Below, piece by piece: positions 40,712 through 48,264 of a DNA stretch of 52,479 nt. Within the stretch, counting starts at the first letter, position 1, and the number at the start of each line of letters is the position of its first letter. The notes under the pieces are model-generated. The model had not been told where the DNA came from, ran no database searches, and saw only the letters and a list, made by a program, of their open reading frames with translations. The DNA is taken from assembly GCA_004560305.1 (NCBI GenBank), contig SFVI01000019.1:1-52479 (forward strand), given 5' to 3'. The DNA comes from a bacterium. GTDB lineage: Bacteria; Bacillota; Clostridia; Oscillospirales; Oscillospiraceae. The position numbers and the translations under genes were made by a program.

Positions 40712-40732
40712 CTCCCCTTACACAGGGGAGGC
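40712..40732 (+). repeat. Single-hairpin fragment of the repeat family
   Basis: CCTCCCCT pairs with AGGGGAGG around TACAC. Last copy in the cluster. Confidence 0.55.
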
Positions 40733-40757
40733 TTTGGCTGGCCCTTTGATAAACGTA

Positions 40758-40790
40758 GCCGCCCGGTTGGAATGAATCCAACCGGGCGGC
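40758..40790. terminator. GC-rich hairpin, possible terminator
   Basis: Fourteen-base stem GCCGCCCGGTTGGA/TCCAACCGGGCGGC with a 5-base loop, followed on the plus strand by CTTGTTATT. It closes the repeat cluster. It may end long transcripts from the oad operon, but the weak T tract makes this uncertain. Confidence 0.5.
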
Positions 40791-40872
40791 CTTGTTATTC
40801 CCACACCGAAGCAGCAAAAAATCATCATATTCTTCCGGACAAGCGCATATAGTTCCCATGGGAGGTGATACC

Positions 40873-41160
40873 ATGGCATATGAGCAGATACAGAAGGCGG
40901 CGCAGCGTGCCCACAGCCTCAGCATGGAAAACCGGGAAAAGCTGAGCCTGGGCGGCGTGGAGGATGTGTCCGGCTTCGATGAAAACCTGATCGTCCTCAC
41001 CACGTCCCAGGGCCAGTTGGCCATACGGGGGGAGGGCCTGCACATTGACCGCATCGATCTGGACGCCGGCCAGCTGGAGGTCCGGGGTCATGTGCAGGAG
41101 CTGAGCTATGACGAGCCTGTCCGCTCCGGCTCTCTCTGGTCCCGGCTCTTCGGCGGATGA
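40873..41160 (+). CDS. yabP: Sporulation protein YabP
   Basis: 95 residues from the ATG at 40873, which has a GGAGGTGAT ribosome site; the frame is open further up but without such a site. YabP/YqfC family: ENREKLSLGGVEDVSGFDENLIVL and the QLAIRGEGLHIDRIDLDAGQLEVRG core. YabP is needed for spore coat assembly and binds SpoIVA-layer components in B. subtilis. It overlaps yabQ by 4 bases and starts the conserved yabP-yabQ-divIC-S1 cluster, here without hslR in front. Confidence 0.9.
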   Translation: MAYEQIQKAAQRAHSLSMENREKLSLGGVEDVSGFDENLIVLTTSQGQLAIRGEGLHIDRIDLDAGQLEVRGHVQELSYDEPVRSGSLWSRLFGG

Positions 41161-41564
41161 GCCTCAGCCTTTCCCATCAGGGCTGGGCGCTGCTGCTGTC
41201 GCTGACCATGGGCGCCGGCATCGGCCTTTTGTATGACATCCTGCGCCCGGTTCGAAGGCACAGCGGCGCCGCCCTGGCCCGGCTGCTGGATGCGCTATTT
41301 GCCGTGACCGCGGCCGCGGCTTTGTTCTTTTTCGCCATGGCCTCCGGCAACGGCCGTCTGGGCACCTGGGAGCTGGCGGCAGCCCTGTTGGGCTTCTTGC
41401 TGTATATGCACCTGCTCAGCCCCCTGCTGCTGCCGCCCATGGAGAGAATTTTCCGTGCCATGGGAAAATTTTGGGAGTGCACAATAAAACGGATAAAAAA
41501 AGTTCAAAATAAATTAAAAAACCTCTTCCCAAAAATCCGAGAATGTTTTAGAATAAAGGAGTAA
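41157..41564 (+). CDS. yabQ: Spore cortex biosynthesis protein YabQ
   Basis: 135 residues, three to four membrane segments in the first 100 (LLLSLTMGAGIGLLYDILR, the family opening) and a basic C-terminal tail (IKRIKKVQNKLKNLFPK). YabQ is a membrane protein of the outer spore membrane required for cortex formation in B. subtilis. It overlaps yabP by 4 bases; divIC follows after 68 bases. Confidence 0.9.
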   Translation: MSLSLSHQGWALLLSLTMGAGIGLLYDILRPVRRHSGAALARLLDALFAVTAAAALFFFAMASGNGRLGTWELAAALLGFLLYMHLLSPLLLPPMERIFRAMGKFWECTIKRIKKVQNKLKNLFPKIRECFRIKE

Positions 41565-41632
41565 TTTTTTGCTGCTGTGCGAAAGAATCAATGTGACCGT
41601 TTCTTCATTTTCCGCCGGCAGGGGGTGCGCCT

Positions 41633-41899
41633 GTGAACCTTCGTGAGACCCTGACGCGCATCGTCCTTGTGGTGCTGCTGCTCTATTCTCTGGCAAGCCT
41701 TTTGTCCGTGGGGCGGGAACTGAGACAGGCGGAGCTGTTACGGCAGCAGCTCCTGCAGCAGACGGAGAGCCAGCAGGCCCTGCAGCAGGACCTGGAGCAC
41801 AAGCTCGCCCAGGGGCAAAGCCCGGAAGAATTGCAGCAGCTGGCCAGAGAGCGTCTGGGCCTGGTGCTGCCGGGCGAAAAATTGTTCTATTTTTTCTAG
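41633..41899 (+). CDS. divIC: Septum formation initiator, DivIC/FtsL-like
   Basis: 88 residues from a GTG start (AGGGGGTG ribosome site). A short cytoplasmic end, one helix at about 8-28 (IVLVVLLLYSLASLLSV), a coiled coil rich in Gln, Leu and Glu (residues 29-65), and the ending LARERLGLVLPGEKLFYFF with the conserved PGE motif. Part of the FtsL-DivIB-DivIC complex that activates septal wall synthesis. Its position between yabQ and the S1 gene is as in B. subtilis. Confidence 0.88.
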   Translation: MNLRETLTRIVLVVLLLYSLASLLSVGRELRQAELLRQQLLQQTESQQALQQDLEHKLAQGQSPEELQQLARERLGLVLPGEKLFYFF

Positions 41900-41917
41900 A
41901 GACAGAGAGGTATCAGC

Positions 41918-42373
41918 ATGGAACTGGCGGTTGGACAGGTGCTGGAGGGCACCGTTACAGGCATCACCAAATTTGGCGCTTTTGTCAGCCTGGAGGGCGG
42001 CAGAAGCGGATTGGTACATATTTCCGAAGTGGCAAACACCTTTGTCAACGACGTGCACGACCATGTGCAGATCGGGCAGAAGGTGAAGGTCAAGGTCTTG
42101 AGTCTCGGCGAGGCCGGAAAGATCAACCTGTCCATCAAGCGCGCGGCGGAGGCTCCCCGCCAGAACCAGCCGCCCCGCCGTCCCAATTCCGGCGGCTATC
42201 AGAGCGCGCCCCGGCCCGCCCAGCAGAGCGCCCCGGCCCAGGGCCAGGTGGCGGCGCCCACAGGGGATCAGGACTTTGAGGACAGGCTCAAGCGCTTCAT
42301 GCAGGAGTCTGACAGCCGCATTGCCGACAACAGGATGTATTCGGAAAGAAAGCAGCGCAGCAGGAGACGTTGA
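41918..42373 (+). CDS. S1 RNA-binding domain protein (YabR-like)
   Basis: 151 residues. An S1 domain fills residues 3-72 (VGQVLEGTVTGITKFGAFVSL, SGLVHISEVANTFVNDV, VKVKVLSLGEAGKINLSIK). The rest is Pro/Gln/Ala-rich and ends in a short acidic and basic helix (DFEDRLKRFMQESDSRI) that recurs in such proteins. It binds RNA; in Firmicutes it follows divIC. It lies 18 bases after divIC. The following 233 bases to the CoA-transferase show no gene or clear promoter. Confidence 0.88.
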   Translation: MELAVGQVLEGTVTGITKFGAFVSLEGGRSGLVHISEVANTFVNDVHDHVQIGQKVKVKVLSLGEAGKINLSIKRAAEAPRQNQPPRRPNSGGYQSAPRPAQQSAPAQGQVAAPTGDQDFEDRLKRFMQESDSRIADNRMYSERKQRSRRR

Positions 42374-42606
42374 CCCTTTCTCCTTTCGTAAACGCTGAAT
42401 CAATCGCCCGCGGCGTCTGGCGGAAAATTTGCGCCCTGATTTCGTCACTTTTTCTTGAAATACACAAAGTATTCCTGCAAAAAAGTGCCTTTATCAGAAC
42501 ACAAATTTTCTCCCGATCCACTCTTGCCGATTGAATCATCGTTTACTTGCCGCGGACCGTCTGAACCTGGCGTATGCTCTTTTCACCAAAGAGGAAGGAG
42601 AAAACC

Positions 42607-43911
42607 ATGAATTATAACGAGATGTACCAGGCGAAGCTGACTACGCCGGAAAAACTGGCGGAAGCCCTGCAGAGCGGCTGGACCCTTGGCATGGACAGCG
42701 GCCCCTCCCAGACCCCCGCATTGATGGATGCCTTTGCCGCCCGGGTGCGGGGCAGTGACCTGCGGGATGTTAAGGTACACACCATGCTGGATGTGTATCC
42801 CTATGCCTTTTACGCCGATGACAGCCTGGCCGGGAAGATGACCGGCTACTCCTGGTTCTCCAGCGGCGGGGCCAGAAAGGCGGTCAACGGCGGCTGGGCG
42901 GACTTTATTCCCGCCTATTACCGGGATATTCCCGGCCATATCCGCAGCGGCTACAGCTATGATGCCTTCTGCGTGGCCGTGTCCCCCATGGATAAGCACG
43001 GCTATTTCAGCCTGGGGAACAACGCTTCCTATGCCCAGGCCATGATCGATAAGGCCAAACGCATCTATGTGGAGGTCAATGACAAGCAGCCCCGGGCTGT
43101 CTGCGGCGCCCAGCTCCATATCAGCCAGGTGGACGCCATTGTGGAAAACAGCTTCCCCCTGCCCGTGCTGCCCCCGGTGACTCTGGATGAGGTCAGCATT
43201 GCCATCGGCAGCCTGATCGCCGAGCAGATCCCCGACGGGGCCTGCATCCAGCTGGGCATCGGCGCCATCCCCGATGCCACCGGCATGGCCCTCAAATCCA
43301 AGCACGACCTGGGCATCCATACCGAGATGTTTACCGACTCCATGGTGGAGCTGATCCAGTGCGGCGCGGTCAACAACAGCAAAAAGCAGATCCACCGGGG
43401 CAAGAGCGTCACCACCTTTGCCTACGGCTCCCAGCGGATCTATGACTATATCGATGACAACCCGGCCATTGAGCTGCTGCCGGTGGAGTATGTGAACAAC
43501 CCGGAGGTCATCTGCAAGAACGACAACATGATCTCCATCAACGCCGCCCTGGAGGTGGACCTTTGGGGCCAGGTCTGCGCCGAAAGCGTGGGCACCAAGC
43601 ATATGTCCGGCTCCGGCGGCCAGATCGACTATGTGCGGGGCGCCTGCCAGAGCAAGGGCGGCAAGAGCTTCATCGCCTTTACTTCCACCGCCAAGGGGGG
43701 CACCATCAGCAAGATCAAGCCCATCCTCACCCCCGGCGCCGTCTGCACCACCAGCAAGAATGACGTGGACTATATCGTCACCGAATACGGCATTGCCCAC
43801 CTGCGGGGCGAAAGCCTGGGTGAGCGGGCCCGCCAGCTGATTGCCATTGCCCACCCGGACTTCCGGGATGAGCTGCGCTTTGAGGCCAAAAAGCGGGGCA
43901 TCATGATCTGA
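42607..43911 (+). CDS. Acetyl-CoA hydrolase/transferase family CoA-transferase
   Basis: 434 residues from the ATG with a GAGGAAGGAG site (the frame opens 33 bases earlier without one). It is like 4-hydroxybutyrate/butyryl-CoA:acetate CoA-transferases: GIGAIPDATGMAL, HTEMFTDSMVEL (catalytic Glu candidate), GSGGQIDYVRGA and ITEYGIAHLRG-like (here VTEYGIAHLRG). It swaps CoA between acyl-CoA and acetate by a glutamyl-CoA intermediate, in fermentation. Butyryl, propionyl or 4-hydroxybutyryl substrates are all possible. It stands alone with a hairpin terminator after it. Confidence 0.88.
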   Translation: MNYNEMYQAKLTTPEKLAEALQSGWTLGMDSGPSQTPALMDAFAARVRGSDLRDVKVHTMLDVYPYAFYADDSLAGKMTGYSWFSSGGARKAVNGGWADFIPAYYRDIPGHIRSGYSYDAFCVAVSPMDKHGYFSLGNNASYAQAMIDKAKRIYVEVNDKQPRAVCGAQLHISQVDAIVENSFPLPVLPPVTLDEVSIAIGSLIAEQIPDGACIQLGIGAIPDATGMALKSKHDLGIHTEMFTDSMVELIQCGAVNNSKKQIHRGKSVTTFAYGSQRIYDYIDDNPAIELLPVEYVNNPEVICKNDNMISINAALEVDLWGQVCAESVGTKHMSGSGGQIDYVRGACQSKGGKSFIAFTSTAKGGTISKIKPILTPGAVCTTSKNDVDYIVTEYGIAHLRGESLGERARQLIAIAHPDFRDELRFEAKKRGIMI

Positions 43912-43943
43912 TTAATACCACTAAAAGCTGCTGCAAAAGCAAC

Positions 43944-43979
43944 AGAGCTGCTGTATGTTTATTCACATACGGCAGCTCT
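43944..43979. terminator. Terminator after the CoA-transferase gene
   Basis: Stem AGAGCTGCTGTATGT/ACATACGGCAGCTCT with one mismatch and a 6-base loop, then TTTTCTTG on the plus strand. The opposite strand is also bordered by T-rich sequence and may serve the gene at 44008. Confidence 0.8.
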
Positions 43980-44007
43980 TTTCTTGTTTATATTCAGTTG
44001 CGGCCCC

Positions 44008-44430
44008 TCAGGTCTTTCGGTATAAAACGTAGCCGCAGGGGCAGTTGATGTGGATTTTTCCCTTGCCTCTGGGCACCCGCAGTATGGTGCCGCAGCCGGG
44101 GCATTTGAAGAACTTGAAGTCCTTCCGCTGGCGGAAGCGGTCCTTTTTCCCCTCCCACTGGCGGCGCTTTTTGTCCACCCAGGCCAGATACGCGGTGTTT
44201 TCCAGCTCACGGCGCGGCAGTTGCCGGGAGAAGGCCCGCACAAAGCACAGAATAATCAGCAGCAGGCCCAGCCAGCTCAGCAGCGAGGCCAGCACCCCGT
44301 TGAGCAGGGAAACCGTCAGCCCCGACAGCAGCAGCCCCGCCAGCCCCCACCAGAACATGGCCTTGGAAAGCTCGTCCATGCCCTGCCTGCCGATAAACAG
44401 ATTGTTGAACCAATTACGGATATTACGCAT
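44008..44430 (-). CDS. Membrane protein with C-terminal zinc ribbon
   Basis: 140 residues from the ATG at 44430, chosen because AAGGGG lies upstream; the upstream extension is not coding-like. Two hydrophobic segments (about 22-42 and 45-65) are followed by a basic linker and a zinc ribbon, CPGCGTILRVPRGKGKIHINCPCGY (two CxxC/CxC knuckles). I recognise no named function. It has a strong promoter and is divergent from rpiB. Confidence 0.78.
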   Translation of the reverse strand: MRNIRNWFNNLFIGRQGMDELSKAMFWWGLAGLLLSGLTVSLLNGVLASLLSWLGLLLIILCFVRAFSRQLPRRELENTAYLAWVDKKRRQWEGKKDRFRQRKDFKFFKCPGCGTILRVPRGKGKIHINCPCGYVLYRKT

Positions 44431-44455
44431 ACGAAGCACCCCTTTTGCTGAAAAT

Positions 44456-44484
44456 ATTTTAAGAATCTTAAGGAACAAAGTCAA
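44456..44484 (-). promoter_or_regulatory. Predicted promoter of the zinc-ribbon gene
   Basis: On the minus strand TTGACT (44479-44484), 17 bases, TAAAAT (44456-44461), 25 bases before the start codon. Confidence 0.7.
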
Positions 44485-44525
44485 GGGCTTTGTCCTATTG
44501 TTTACAAAACGGAAAGGAATACCAC

Positions 44526-44554
44526 TTGCGCCTTCTGCCCCTTGGTGGTAGAAT
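44526..44554 (+). promoter_or_regulatory. Predicted promoter of rpiB
   Basis: TTGCGC (44526-44531), 17 bases, TAGAAT (44549-44554), 37 bases before the rpiB ATG. Confidence 0.55.
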
Positions 44555-44591
44555 ACCATCAGATTTTTGTGCTTTTATGGAGGAATGGAAA

Positions 44592-45020
44592 ATGATTGGC
44601 ATCGGCAGTGACCATGGCGGCTTCGCCCTGAAAGAGGCGATCAAGAAGCATCTGGAGGAGAGAGGCCTGGAATATAAGGATTATGGAACCTATTCTGACG
44701 CTTCCTGCGACTATCCGGTCTATGGCCGGGCCGTGGCAAAGGCCGTGGCGGCAGGGGAGTGCCAGCTGGGCATCCTGATCTGCGGCACCGGCATCGGCAT
44801 CTCCATCACCGCCAACAAGGTCCCCGGCGTGCGGGCTGCCCTCTGCTCGGACTGCTTCTCCGCCGAGGCCACACGGCTGCATAACAATGCAAATATCCTG
44901 GCCCTGGGCGCCCGGGTGCTGGGGGAAGGCCTGGCCCTCAAAATTGTGGACACCTTCCTGGACACGCCCTTTTCCAATGATGAGCGGCATATCCGCCGCA
45001 TTTCCATGATAGAGGAGTAA
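44592..45020 (+). CDS. rpiB: Ribose-5-phosphate isomerase B
   Basis: 142 residues from the ATG at 44592 (GGAGG site); earlier in-frame starts lie in the promoter. RpiB/LacAB fold: MIGIGSDHGGFALKEAI, DYGTYSDASCDYP, the catalytic Cys in LGILICGTGIGISI and the ARVLGEGLA loop. It interconverts ribose 5-phosphate and ribulose 5-phosphate in the pentose phosphate pathway. The next gene begins 7 bases later. Confidence 0.95.
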   Translation: MIGIGSDHGGFALKEAIKKHLEERGLEYKDYGTYSDASCDYPVYGRAVAKAVAAGECQLGILICGTGIGISITANKVPGVRAALCSDCFSAEATRLHNNANILALGARVLGEGLALKIVDTFLDTPFSNDERHIRRISMIEE

Positions 45021-45027
45021 GAAAAGC

Positions 45028-46164
45028 TTGGCAAGAGTACAGGTATTCTATAAAGGCCGGCGCAAACGGCGCAACTATCTCTTTATTCCCTTCGTGATCC
45101 TGCTGGCCATCATATCCCTGGGCATGGTCACCTTTTACGGCCTGCAGAAATACGCGGTCATCAACAAAGACAGCGTCAGCATCGAGCTGCCCATTCTGGC
45201 GGATAAGAACGCGGTTTTTGACAGCCAGGGCCATGAGATCAAAAGCTTTGACCCGGTGAATGTGAGCGTGGTGCTGGAAGAGCCGGACTATTCCGGCATT
45301 GAGGCTGTGGCCGGGGAAAAAGTGAAGCCCATGCGTGCCATCTTCGTGCCTTACACGGACCTGAACCATGACAAGCTGCAGGAATATGTGGGCCGCCTGA
45401 ACCAGGGCAATGCCCTGCTGCTGGAGATGAAACCCCGCAGCGGCCAGCTGATGTGGGAGTCCCAGGCGGAGATGGCGGTGAATTACGGCATTTCCGTGCC
45501 TTCGGAGACCACTGCCGCCGTCAGGGATTTCCTGGCGGAAATGGAGGAGAAGGACATTTATCTGGCGGCCCAGATCAGCTGCTGCATCGATAACCTGCTG
45601 CCCACCCGGACAAGCGCCTACACCATCAAGAACGAAGTGGGCATGAACTACCAGGACGAGAAGGGCCTCTGGCTGGACGCCTATAACGAGGCCGTGCGTA
45701 AATATGCAGCCCAGATGGCCCAGGAGCTTTTTGACATGGGCTTTGACGAGGTGGTGCTGGCGGACGTAGCGCACCCTACCCTGACCGAGCCGGTGACGCT
45801 GCTGTACACCAACGACATTTCCACCCAGCGCAGCACCATGCTGGCAGTCTGCGGCTTTGCGGTCAGCGTGGCCCGTCAGCTGCAGGACCGGGAGAGCGGG
45901 GCCCTCTCCATCTATTGCGACACCCGGCCCGGCCTGGTGAAGCCGGACCTGACCACCGGGCAGGACGCCCGGCTGTTTATGAAGCTCTATGACCGGGTCT
46001 ATCTGAAAACCGATAAATCCGCCTACCCCTATAATGTGGAGGATATTCAGTCCAATGTGACCATCGGCAGCGTGTATGACCGGCTGATGCCGGTGGTGGA
46101 GAACTACATCCCCTCGGACAACAGCTCCTGGGTGCTCATTGACGTGCCGGAGGAAGAGGAATAG
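45028..46164 (+). CDS. Membrane-anchored putative glycoside hydrolase-like protein
   Basis: 378 residues from a TTG start, 7 bases after rpiB. A basic cytoplasmic end (YKGRRKRRNY) precedes one helix at about 17-42. The extracellular part looks like a TIM barrel of the DUF4015-type putative glycoside hydrolases: YVGRLNQGNALLLEMKPRSGQLMW, EEKDIYLAAQISC, WLDAYNEAVRKYAAQMAQELFDMGFDEVVLAD. Acidic residues at strand ends (Glu in LLEMK, Asp in VVLAD) could be catalytic, but some family members lack activity. The role at the cell surface is not known; the pairing with rpiB may only reflect shared transcription. Confidence 0.6.
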   Translation: MARVQVFYKGRRKRRNYLFIPFVILLAIISLGMVTFYGLQKYAVINKDSVSIELPILADKNAVFDSQGHEIKSFDPVNVSVVLEEPDYSGIEAVAGEKVKPMRAIFVPYTDLNHDKLQEYVGRLNQGNALLLEMKPRSGQLMWESQAEMAVNYGISVPSETTAAVRDFLAEMEEKDIYLAAQISCCIDNLLPTRTSAYTIKNEVGMNYQDEKGLWLDAYNEAVRKYAAQMAQELFDMGFDEVVLADVAHPTLTEPVTLLYTNDISTQRSTMLAVCGFAVSVARQLQDRESGALSIYCDTRPGLVKPDLTTGQDARLFMKLYDRVYLKTDKSAYPYNVEDIQSNVTIGSVYDRLMPVVENYIPSDNSSWVLIDVPEEEE

Positions 46165-46180
46165 TAATCAACAGAAAACA

Positions 46181-46214
46181 AAAAAGGAACCGTCTCGTGA
46201 CGGTTCCTTTTTTT
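46181..46214. terminator. Bidirectional terminator between the surface protein and upp
   Basis: Stem AAAAAGGAACCGTC/GACGGTTCCTTTTT with loop TCGT, flanked by A and T tracts on both sides; it serves the converging genes ending at 46164 and 46229. Confidence 0.9.
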
Positions 46215-46228
46215 ATTGTGCAGCCAGA

Positions 46229-46858
46229 TCACTTGGTGCCGAAGATGCGGTCGCCGGCGTCGCCCAGGCCGGGGACGATGTAACCGTGGTCGTTCAGCTT
46301 TTCGTCCAGGGCGGCCACATAGATGTCCACATCGGGGTGATCCTTCTGCATCCGCTCCACGCCCTCCGGCGCGCCGATGACGCACATGAGCTTGATATGC
46401 TTGGCACCGGTCTCCTTCAGGAAGGTGATGGCGGCAGAGGCGGAGCCGCCGGTAGCCAGCATGGGGTCCACCACGATGATGTCCCGCTCCTGAATATCGG
46501 GGGGCATCTTGAAGTAGTACTTCACCGGCTCCAGGGTCACCGGGTCACGGAACAGACCCACATGGCCCACCTTCACGTTGGGCATCATGCTGACCATGCC
46601 GTCCACCATACCCAGGCCGGCCCGGAGGATGGGAACCACGGCCAGCTTCTTGCCGGCAATGCGGCGGCACTTGGCCACGGCAACAGGGGTCTCCACTTCT
46701 ACCTCCTCCAGAGGCAGGTCACGGGTGGCCTCATAGCACATCAGCATGGCGATCTCAGAGATCAGCTCACGAAAGACTTTGACGCTGGTGTCCTTATCCC
46801 GCAGGACGGACAGCTTGTGCTGGATCAGGGGATGGTCGAATACGCATACTTTGCTCAT
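46229..46858 (-). CDS. upp: Uracil phosphoribosyltransferase
   Basis: 209 residues from the ATG at 46858 (AAAGGAGA site); a start at 46903 is possible but unsupported. Family features: PLIQHKLSVLRDKDTS, VVPILRAGLGMVDGM and the PRPP loop VVDPMLATGGSASAA. It makes UMP from uracil and PRPP for pyrimidine salvage. The 114-base gap before it has no clear promoter, so it may be read from the tsaE-tsaB transcript. Confidence 0.96.
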   Translation of the reverse strand: MSKVCVFDHPLIQHKLSVLRDKDTSVKVFRELISEIAMLMCYEATRDLPLEEVEVETPVAVAKCRRIAGKKLAVVPILRAGLGMVDGMVSMMPNVKVGHVGLFRDPVTLEPVKYYFKMPPDIQERDIIVVDPMLATGGSASAAITFLKETGAKHIKLMCVIGAPEGVERMQKDHPDVDIYVAALDEKLNDHGYIVPGLGDAGDRIFGTK

Positions 46859-46972
46859 GTTTTCGTCTCCTTTATTTTGTTTTTCTCCGGCCGCCGGCCC
46901 CAAAAAAGACAGAGCCCGAAACAGCCGGTAAAAGGGAAATGACTTCTATCAATAAAACGGCGGCTGCCGCTG

Positions 46973-47674
46973 TTATTGCTCTGCCTCTTTGGCAAGGCGC
47001 TCCTGCCGCTCCCGCTCCGCCTGGGACAGGCGCAGATACACCGGCAGCAGAGCGTCCGCATTGCCGGGGGTCTTGTCCATGGCGGCCATGGCCACGCCCC
47101 AGGCGCTTTGCCAACGGAGATTCTCCGGCGCCACGGTGCAGGGGATGGCCTGCTCACGCAGGTACTTTTCCGCAAGCTCCGCCCCGTCGCCAACCAGAAA
47201 GACCGGGGCATTCAGGGCCTGAAGCTCCTCTGCCAATTGGGAAAGGGCGATGGGCCTGTCCTCACACAGGCGGACGGGCCTGCCGTTTTCCACCTGGAAC
47301 AGGGCGTTATACACCTGGCTGCGCCGGGCGTCCATCACCGGGCACACAAGGCCGCCGGCGGCAAGCCCATGCCAGGCCATGGCCTCCAGGGTGGACACAC
47401 CCACACAGGGCTTATCCGCCGCCCAGGCCAGACCCTTCACGGTGGACACACCGATGCGGATGCCGGTGAAGGAGCCGGGGCCGTGGGCCACGGCAAAGAG
47501 GTCCACCTTGTCCAGCGACAGCTCCGCGTTTTTCAGCATATCCTCCGCCATGGGCAGCAGGGTACGGCTGTGGGTCAGGCCGCTGCACTGGCTGTACTGG
47601 GAGATCAGGCGGCCATCCTCCACCAAAGCCACGGATGCCGCCCGGGCCGAGGATTCAAAAGCAAGGATCAGCAT
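46973..47674 (-). CDS. tsaB: tRNA threonylcarbamoyladenosine biosynthesis protein TsaB
   Basis: 233 residues. Opening LILAFESSARAASVALVEDG and the AHGPGSFTGIRIGVSTVKGL motif are the TsaB signature; the C-terminal half is of the degenerate ASKHA fold. TsaB supports TsaD and TsaE in making t6A on tRNAs that read ANN codons. It overlaps tsaE by 7 bases. No rimI gene is attached, unlike in many Firmicutes. Confidence 0.95.
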   Translation of the reverse strand: MLILAFESSARAASVALVEDGRLISQYSQCSGLTHSRTLLPMAEDMLKNAELSLDKVDLFAVAHGPGSFTGIRIGVSTVKGLAWAADKPCVGVSTLEAMAWHGLAAGGLVCPVMDARRSQVYNALFQVENGRPVRLCEDRPIALSQLAEELQALNAPVFLVGDGAELAEKYLREQAIPCTVAPENLRWQSAWGVAMAAMDKTPGNADALLPVYLRLSQAERERQERLAKEAEQ

Positions 47675-48093
47675 AGCTCCGCCCCCTCGATGGTGATTTT
47701 TCTGTCCGTGTCATTCAGCTTTTCTATGCGGACGACCACTTCGTCCCCAAAGAAAGCGTCCTGCACGTTTTCGCTCCACTCCACGGCGCAGACCGCACCC
47801 CGGCTGAGATAGTCCTCCCAGCCAATGTCAAACAGCTCATCGGCGGAGGAGAGGCGGTACATATCGAAATGGATCAGCTCCCGCTCACCCAGATATTCAT
47901 TCACGATGGTGAAGGTGGGGCTGGACACCCGGCAGCTGAGGCCCATACCCTTTGCCATGCCCCGGACAAAGGCGGTCTTGCCGGCGCCCAGGTCCCCGTA
48001 CATGGCGACCACGGAGCCGCCCGGCAGCTTTTCAGCCAGCTTCCGCCCCACTTCCTCGGTTTCAAGCTGGCTGTGACTGATAAACTCGGCCAT
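47668..48093 (-). CDS. tsaE: tRNA threonylcarbamoyladenosine biosynthesis ATPase TsaE
   Basis: 141 residues with the Walker A loop YGDLGAGKTAFVRGMAKGMG at about residues 33-52, SPTFTIVNEYLG and HFDMYRLSSADELFDIGWEDYL. TsaE is the small ATPase that drives the TsaBDE t6A complex. It is the first gene of the pair; promoter at 48155-48184. Confidence 0.95.
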   Translation of the reverse strand: MAEFISHSQLETEEVGRKLAEKLPGGSVVAMYGDLGAGKTAFVRGMAKGMGLSCRVSSPTFTIVNEYLGERELIHFDMYRLSSADELFDIGWEDYLSRGAVCAVEWSENVQDAFFGDEVVVRIEKLNDTDRKITIEGAELC

Positions 48094-48154
48094 TTTTTTC
48101 TCCAGTAAGAATATTTTTCACAATTTGTCAATTAATTTTGCACAGGTCTGGACT

Positions 48155-48184
48155 ATTATAACACCGTGTGCCCGGTTGCGTAAA
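48155..48184 (-). promoter_or_regulatory. Predicted promoter of tsaE-tsaB
   Basis: On the minus strand TTTACG (48179-48184), 18 bases, TATAAT (48155-48160) with a TG extension just before it. Confidence 0.55.
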
Positions 48185-48264
48185 GAGCAATTATGTGATA
48201 AAATGCCCAAAGATGCGCCAAGTTATTTTGTCTATATAGTTCCCAAATCATCCATGGAAAGGCG

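Noticed and set aside
42374..42606. A short minus-strand reading frame between the S1 gene and the CoA-transferase
   Set aside because: No ribosome site and no recognisable motif. I treat the gap as having no supported gene.
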